Assembly (NCBI RefSeq): GCF_017875955.1 | Contig: NZ_JAGINK010000001.1 | Coordinates: forward strand, 2,332,001 to 2,396,000 | DNA: 64,000 nucleotides | Direction of reading: 5' to 3' | DNA from: Pseudomonas sp. BP8 | Lineage (GTDB): Bacteria > Pseudomonadota > Gammaproteobacteria > Pseudomonadales > Pseudomonadaceae | Shown here: positions 57,661 to 64,000 of the stretch, piece by piece | Layout of the letters: every line of letters begins with the position of its first letter | Numbering within the stretch: position 1 is the stretch's first letter | The notes under the pieces: generated by a model | What the model saw: the letters and a program-made list of their open reading frames with translations, nothing else | Databases searched by the model: none | Told to the model about the DNA's origin: nothing | Made by a program: the position numbers and the translations under genes

Positions 57661-60600
57661 AATGCCGAAAACTCGTTGAAACTCGCTCGCCGCTTTATCG
57701 AACTGCCGCCGGAAAAACGCCGTTTGTTCCTGGCTGGGCTACAGGCAGAGGGCGTCGACTTTTCCGTGTTTCCGATCCCTGCCGATGTTGCCTGCGATGA
57801 GCGCGATGGGTTGTCCTATGCCCAGCGACGCATGTCGTTTCTCTGGCAGTTGGACCCGCAGGGCGCGGCCTACAACCTGCCCATGGCCGTGCGCCTGCAA
57901 GGCCAGCTCGACCGCCCAGCCCTGCAGCAGGCGTTCGATCGTCTGGTCGCGCGCCACGAGAGCCTGCGTACGCGCCTGCGCACCCAGGGCGAGCACCTGT
58001 ACCAGGACGTTGTCGCCGCACAGGCAGTCGCCATCGTCGAGCATGACCTAACCGCCTTGGCAATGGCGCAACGCGAGGCCCGTGTCGCGTCTCTGGCCGA
58101 AGCCGAAGCGCAGGCACCTTTCAACCTGCTGCAGGGACCGCTGCTGCGCGTGAACCTGCTGCAACTGGCCACCGACGAGCACGTGTTGCTGCTTACCCTG
58201 CACCACATCGTTGCCGACGGCTGGTCGCTGAATGTACTGATCGACGAGTTCGTGCGTTTGTACGATGCCGCGTGTCAGCGCAGCGAAGCGATCCTGCCGG
58301 CTCTGCCCATCCAGTACCGCGACTATGCGCTGTGGCAACGCAGCTGGCTGGAAGCCGGTGAGCAGGAGCGTCAGCTGAGCTACTGGCGCGACAAACTGGG
58401 TGATGATCATGCCGTGCTGGAGTTGCCGTTCGACCATCCGCGTGTTGGTGCACAGAGCCACCGCGGCGCACGGCGCGAGTTGCAGATCGATCCGGCGCTC
58501 GCCGAGCGTCTCAGGGCGTTGGCCAGTGCCCAGGGCGTCACCCTGTTCATGGTGCTGCTGGCATCGTTCAAGCTGCTGCTGCAACGCTACAGTGGCCAGC
58601 GCGCGATCCGCGTCGGCGTTCCGGTCGCCAACCGTCACCGTACCGAAGTCGAGGGCTTGATCGGCTGCTTCATCAACACCCAGGTGCTGCATACCGATAT
58701 CGACCCGCTCATGGATGTGAGCCAACTGCTCGGCCGGGTCAAGGACACCGCCCTCGGGGCCCAGGCGCACCAGGACCTGCCGTTCGAGCGCCTGGTCGAG
58801 GCGCTCGACCTGGACCGCAGCAGCGCGCAGAGCCCGTTGTTCCAGGTGCTGTTCAACCATCAGGCGGCTATCGCCGACGCCGGTCAGGTCCGCCTTGGTA
58901 GCGGGCTGACGCTGGAAAAGGTCGCCCTGGACAAGCACAGCGCTCGCTTCGACTTATCCCTCGACACTTATGAAAGCGCCGGGCGTCTGCACGCTGTGCT
59001 CACCTATGCGCTGGATGTCTTCGAAGAAACCACGATCATCGGTTTCGGCGAAGACTGGCTGCGACTGCTCGATGGGCTGACCCAATCATCCGCCACTCCG
59101 GTTGGCGAGCTGCCCTTGGCGACTCAGGCGGCGAACTGGGTGGAGCAGCAAGCTGCCGGTTCGCCAGAGCCCGACCTGTGCGTTCATCACCTGATCGAAA
59201 CGGCCGCCAAGCGCAACTTGCAGGGCCTGGCAGCGAGCGCAGACGCCGGTCGGATCAGCTATGCCACTTTGCAGGCACGCTCGGATGCCCTGGCTCAGGC
59301 ACTGCTCGATCGTGGCGTACAGGTGGACCAGCGGGTCGGCGTGGTGGCCGACCGCTCCTGCGAGATGCTTATCGGCATCCTGGCCGTGCTCAAGGCCGGG
59401 GCCGCCTACCTGCCGCTGGACCCTGACCAGCCCCAGTCTCGCATCAACTTCATGCTTGCCGATAGCGCGGTCAACTGGGTGCTTGGCCGAGCAGGGCAGA
59501 TCAGCCTGCCCCAAGGCGTGACGGCGATCGCCCTCGAGGGCGACTACCCGCCAGCGTCGGCGCCCAAGGTGGCGGTCCATGCAGACAACCTTGCCTATGT
59601 CATCTACACCTCCGGCACCACTGGCAAGCCCAAGGGCGTCGCGGTCAGCCACGGCGCCTTGGTCAACTATGTGCGCGGCGTGAGCCAACGCCTGCCAATG
59701 GACCAGATCAGCAGCCTGGCGATGGTCACCACGCCTGCGGCCGACCTTGGCCACACCATGCTGTTCGGTGCGCTGTGCTACGGCAAGACCCTGCACATGC
59801 TGCCCAAGGAGACGGTGCTCGACGCCGAGGTCTTCGCCGCCTACCTGCAGACCCATGCCATCGATGCACTGAAAATCGTCCCCTCGCACTTGCAGGCCAT
59901 GCTCGCCGCCGGCGCCGAGGCCTTGCCACGGCGCTGCCTGGTGGTCGGGGGCGAAGCCTGCAGCGCGGCACTTCTGGGCCGGATCAAGGCTTTGGCGCCC
60001 GGCCTCGACGTGATCAACCACTACGGCCCTACCGAAACCACGGTCGGTGTCCTTACCCATGCCCTGCAGGATCTGCCGCTGCTCGGCCAGCCCCTGGAAA
60101 ACCTGCGCGCCCATGTGCTGGACAGCTGTCTGCAACCGGTGCCCGGCAAGGCCAGGGGAGAGCTCTATATCGCCGGTGCAGGGCTTGCGCGTGGCTACCT
60201 GGGCCAGGCGGCGCTCACCGCCGAGCGTTTCGTGCCCGACCCCAGCGGTACCGAAGGTGCGAGGATGTACCGTAGCGGCGACTGGATACGCCTGGATGCT
60301 GACGGTGAACGCGTTTTCGCCGGACGTATCGATGGCCAGGTGAAGATTCGCGGCTACCGCGTCGAACTGGCCGAGCTTGATACCTGTCTGCGGCAGTTGC
60401 CGGGGATCGAAAGCGCCGTTGTGCGAGTGGTTGGCGAAGACGCCGATCGGCAGCTGGCCGCCTACCTGGTCCCCCAGCGCTGGCCAGCACAGGACGAGGC
60501 CCGTCAAGCCGTCGTCGACGGCATTCGGGCCGCGCTGAAGCTGGCCCTGCCCGAGCATCTGGTGCCGCATTACCTGATGCTGCTGGAGCGTCTGCCAGTG

Positions 60601-63600
60601 ACCCTCAACGGCAAGGTCGACGTCAAGGCGCTGCCTGAACCGGTCGCTGTCACGGCCGTTTACCGCGCTCCAGAGACAGTGCTGCAGAGCCAGGTCGCGG
60701 CCATCTGGGCCGACGTGCTGCAACAGAACCAGGTCGGCCTCGACGACAACTTCTTCGCCTTGGGTGGGCATTCGTTGCTGGCTACCCAGGTAGTCTCGCG
60801 GATCAGGCAGCAACTGCGCCTGGACGTGGCCTTGCGGGTGCTCTTCGACACTGCCGACCTGGCCGGTTTCGCCGAAGCGCTGCAGGGGCTGGAGCAGGTC
60901 GCCGGAGGGGAAATCCAGGCCCTGGACCGGACGACCGCGCTGCAGGTTTCGCATGCTCAGTATCGCCAGTGGATGTTCTGGAAGCTGCACCCGCAGAGCA
61001 CCGCCTACAACACCCCCCTGGCCGTACGCTTGCAAGGTCAGGTGGACCGCGCCGCCATACAGGCCGCGTTCGATGCGCTGGTGATGCGCCACGAATCCCT
61101 GCGCACGGTCTTTGAAGAGCATGACGGCATCCCCCTGCAGCGCGTACTGCCCGCAGCATCGCCGATCATCGAATTTCATGACCTCAGTGCGGCGGACGGC
61201 CAGGCGCTGCAGCAGCGCATACAGGACGAAGCGCTCACCCCCTTCGACCTCGAACAGGGTCCACTGATCCGGGTCAAGCTGTTCCAGGGTGGCTCGCAGG
61301 AGCAAGTGCTGACCGTGCTGTTGCACCACATCGTCTCGGACGGCTGGTCCATGAGCGTCATGGTCCGCGAGCTGGCTGCCGTCTACAACGCTCACACCAC
61401 CGGGCAGCCGCTCGAACGCCAGGCGCTGGCAGTGCAATACGCCGATTACGCCGCCTGGCAGCGCGAACGTCTGGCCTCGGGCGAGCTGCAGGCTCAGCTG
61501 GCATTCTGGAAAGCCACGCTGGAAGACGATTTTGCAGTCCTCGAGCTGCCTGCCGACCGTATTCGTCCTCAGGTCCAAAGCTATCGAGGCGGGCGCGTGG
61601 ATGTGCTCCTGCCAGCCGCGCTCACGGCCGATCTGCAGCGCCTGGCGGTTGCCGCCAATGCCACGCTGTTCCATGTGTTCCTGGCCTCGTTCGCACTGCT
61701 GCTGTCGCGCTACAGCGGACGCGAAACGCTCAACATCGGCATCCCGGTGACCAACCGCAATCGCCTCGAGCTGGAAGGTCTGATCGGTTTCTTCGTCAAC
61801 ACGCTGGTCGCTCGCGTGGCGGTCGACCCGTTGCAGTCCTTCAGGCACTTGCTGCTGGCGGTCAAGGAGACCACCCTGCAGGCTCAGGCGAACAAGGACA
61901 TCCCCTTCGACGTACTGGTGGAAGCGCTCAAGCCCGAGCGGGGCTTGGGCCACAACCCGCTGTTCCAGGTCATGTACAACCACCTGAGCAATCTTGGCGA
62001 GCGGGTCTCCGGCGACAGCGTGCAAGGGCTGAGCGTCGAGGAGGTCGACCTGGTCGAGCACACCACGCAGTTCGACCTGTCGCTGGACACCCTCGAACGC
62101 AGCGATGGCGTGATCGCCTCCTTCGGCTATGCATCGGACCTGTTCGACGTCGAGCGGATCGAGCGCCTGGCATCGGTCTGGGTCAACCTGCTGGGCGCAC
62201 TGGCCAGTGAGGCGGCATTGCCGGTCGCCGAGTTGCCACTGCTCACCGCAGCCCAGCACACGCTGGCACTCGAAGCCGTCGACTCGGCCCCCTTGCGTTT
62301 CGCCGAAGACCTTGGCGTGCATCAGCTGTTCGAGGCGCAGGCCCAGCGCGCACCGCAGGCCACGGCGCTGGTCCTCGATGATCAGACGCTGACTTACCAC
62401 GCACTCAACCGCCGCGCCAACCAGCTGGCCCACAAGCTGCGCGAACTTGGCGTGGGGCCTGATGTGCGTGTCGGCATCGCCGTGGAACGCAGCCTGGACA
62501 TGGTGGTAGGCCTGCTGGGCATCCTCAAGGCCGGTGCTGCCTATGTGCCGCTCGACCCGCAATACCCGCAGGAACGCCTGCGTTTCATGATGCAGGACAG
62601 CGGCATTTACCTGCTCCTGACCCAGCCTCACCTGGCACCGACGCTGCCGATTTCCCCTGCAGTGACCTGCCTGGAAATGCAGGCGGATGAGCAATGGCTG
62701 GACAACTACAGCACAGCCAACCCGGTGAACCTGACTGTCGCCGACAACCTTGCCTACGTGATCTACACCTCCGGATCCACCGGCAAGCCGAAAGGTGTGG
62801 CCGTCGCTCATCGAGAACTGTCGGTGTTCTGCAGCGTGGCGGCTGACTATTCGCGACTCGACGCCAGTGATCGGGTGCTGCAGTTTGCCACGGTCAACTT
62901 CGATGGCTTCGTCGAGCAGCTTTACCCAGCCTTGTGTTGCGGTGCCCGGGTGGTCATGCGCGGACCGCAGCTGTGGGACATCGAAACCCTCAAGCAGGCC
63001 ATCGTCACCCACGGCATCACCGTGGCGGACCTGACCACCGCCTACTGGCGCATGTTGGCGGCGGAAAAACTGCCTGCCGGCGCCTGCGCGTCGCTGCGTC
63101 AGGTGCACGTGGGGGGTGAGGCCATGCCGATGGAAAGTCTCGGCGACTGGTACGCCAGCGGCCTGCAGCAGGCGCGTCTGCTCAATACCTATGGGCCTAC
63201 CGAAGCGACCGTGGTGACCACCGTGCAGGACTGCGCCGGCTTGCAGCCCGGTGCCGGTGGCAAAGCCATCGTGCCGATCGGTCGGGCGGTGGGCGGCAGG
63301 GTGACGTACGTCTGTGACGATGGCCTTGGCTTGGCCCCGGTCGGTTGGGTGAACGAACTGCTGATCGGTGGCCGCGGCTGCCTCGCCCGTGGTTATTTCA
63401 ACCGCCCGGCATTGACCGCCGAGCGTTTCATTCCCGACCCGTTCGACCCGGTCGGCGGCGGGCGTTTGTACCGTACCGGCGATCTGGCGAGCTACCGTGT
63501 CGATGGTGTTATCGACTATGTCGGTCGCATCGACCATCAAGTCAAGATTCGCGGCCTGCGCATCGAGCTGGGCGAGATCGAAGCGCGGCTGCAAGAGCAT

Positions 63601-64000
63601 GCCAAGGTGCGCGAAGCACAGGTGATCGACATCGACGGGCCGACCGGCAAGCAACTGGTCGCCTATCTGGTGATCGAGGGTGCTCTCGAACAGCAGGATG
63701 CGTTGCGCGAAAACCTGGCAAGCCACCTCAAGGGCGCATTGCCGGACTACATGGTTCCGGCGCACCTGATGTTCCTCGGCGCGTTGCCGCTGACGCCGAA
63801 CGGCAAGCTGGACCGCAAGGCGCTGCCACAGCCCGAGCTGAATCTTGACCAGCCTGCCTATGTGCCCGCTCGCAGCGAACGTGAAAGACAGATCGCTGCC
63901 ATCTGGGCCCAGGTCCTCAAGGTAGACCGTATCGGTCTGACCGATCATTTCTTCGAACTGGGCGGGCATTCGTTGCTGGCCACCCAAGTCACCTCGCGCA
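57661..64000 (+). CDS. Pyoverdine peptide-chain NRPS, 5' part (PvdI/PvdJ-like), cut by window end
   Basis: The frame from ATG 57661 stays open to the last base, giving about 2113 residues of an unfinished synthetase. A short linker (LARRFIELPPEKRRLFLAGL) typical of pyoverdine peptide NRPSs is followed by module 1: C (HHIVADGWS, about 180), A (about 500-990) and PCP ([10 protein letters not shown], about 1035). Module 2 has C (HHIVSDGWS, about 1220), A (about 1700) and PCP (about 2100). There is no epimerase between. Specificity residues read DLTKVGHVGK for A1, which fits Asp, and DGEDHGTVV for A2, which fits Lys. It should extend the PvdL product with Asp then Lys. The remaining modules lie outside the window. 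Confidence 0.9.

Overview
The window is a piece of a Pseudomonas chromosome, most likely of the P. putida group. The evidence is the gene order ffs, dnaX, ybaB, recR, apt, anr, hemN, ccoSIHG, two ccoNOQP operons, pvdS and pvdL, which from memory follows P. putida KT2440. Dense REP palindromes of the P. putida type (GTAGGAGCGGGCTTG...) support this.

Region 1 (about 1-16.4 kb) is an accessory island with lower GC and mixed codon use. It ends at a tyrosine integrase that abuts the 5' end of ffs (4.5S SRP RNA). The left end holds a relic of cysZ and a stretch with DnaA-type and NrdR-type motifs but no gene. Then come a small overlapping gene pair, a likely defence block (HEPN/Apea-type protein and two different HNH nucleases), a serine resolvase with res-like repeats, a lipoprotein, an Abi-alpha-type protein, a Xre regulator, a phage-like HNH protein, a Cys-rich mini-protein, an amber-interrupted gene, an HTH protein and two phage Rha/KilAC-type regulators. 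One of these regulators has a C23(AC)8 tract in its 5' region. The left boundary (attL) was not found.

Region 2 (16.4-23.8 kb) is core: ffs, a frameshifted small gene with an elaborately folded leader, a MerR regulator divergent from a DUF2938 membrane protein with a textbook 19-bp-spacer promoter, an EamA exporter, dnaX-ybaB-recR, and apt.

Region 3 (23.9-39 kb) is the microaerobic respiration block, almost all on the minus strand: anr, hemN, a TauE/SafE-like protein, ccoS, ccoI, ccoH, ccoG, ccoNOQP-2 and ccoNOQP-1. Anr boxes precede hemN and ccoN-1, and a degenerate one precedes ccoG; none is visible before ccoN-2. Downstream are a hydrolase, ppnP, a DEDDh exonuclease and a periplasmic binding protein.

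Region 4 (41.7-64 kb) makes pyoverdine: an AlcB/PvdYII-like acyltransferase, pvdS with a Fur box, pvdL, and a second large NRPS cut by the window end. PvdS (iron-starvation) boxes of the form TAAAT/TAATT-N16-CGT lie before the acyltransferase, pvdL and the second NRPS, so Fur to PvdS to three target promoters can be read directly. Specificity residues suggest that PvdL adds (acyl)-Glu-Tyr-Dab, and that the second NRPS starts the peptide chain with Asp then Lys. About 110-bp imperfect inverted repeats flank a non-coding segment between pvdS and pvdL.
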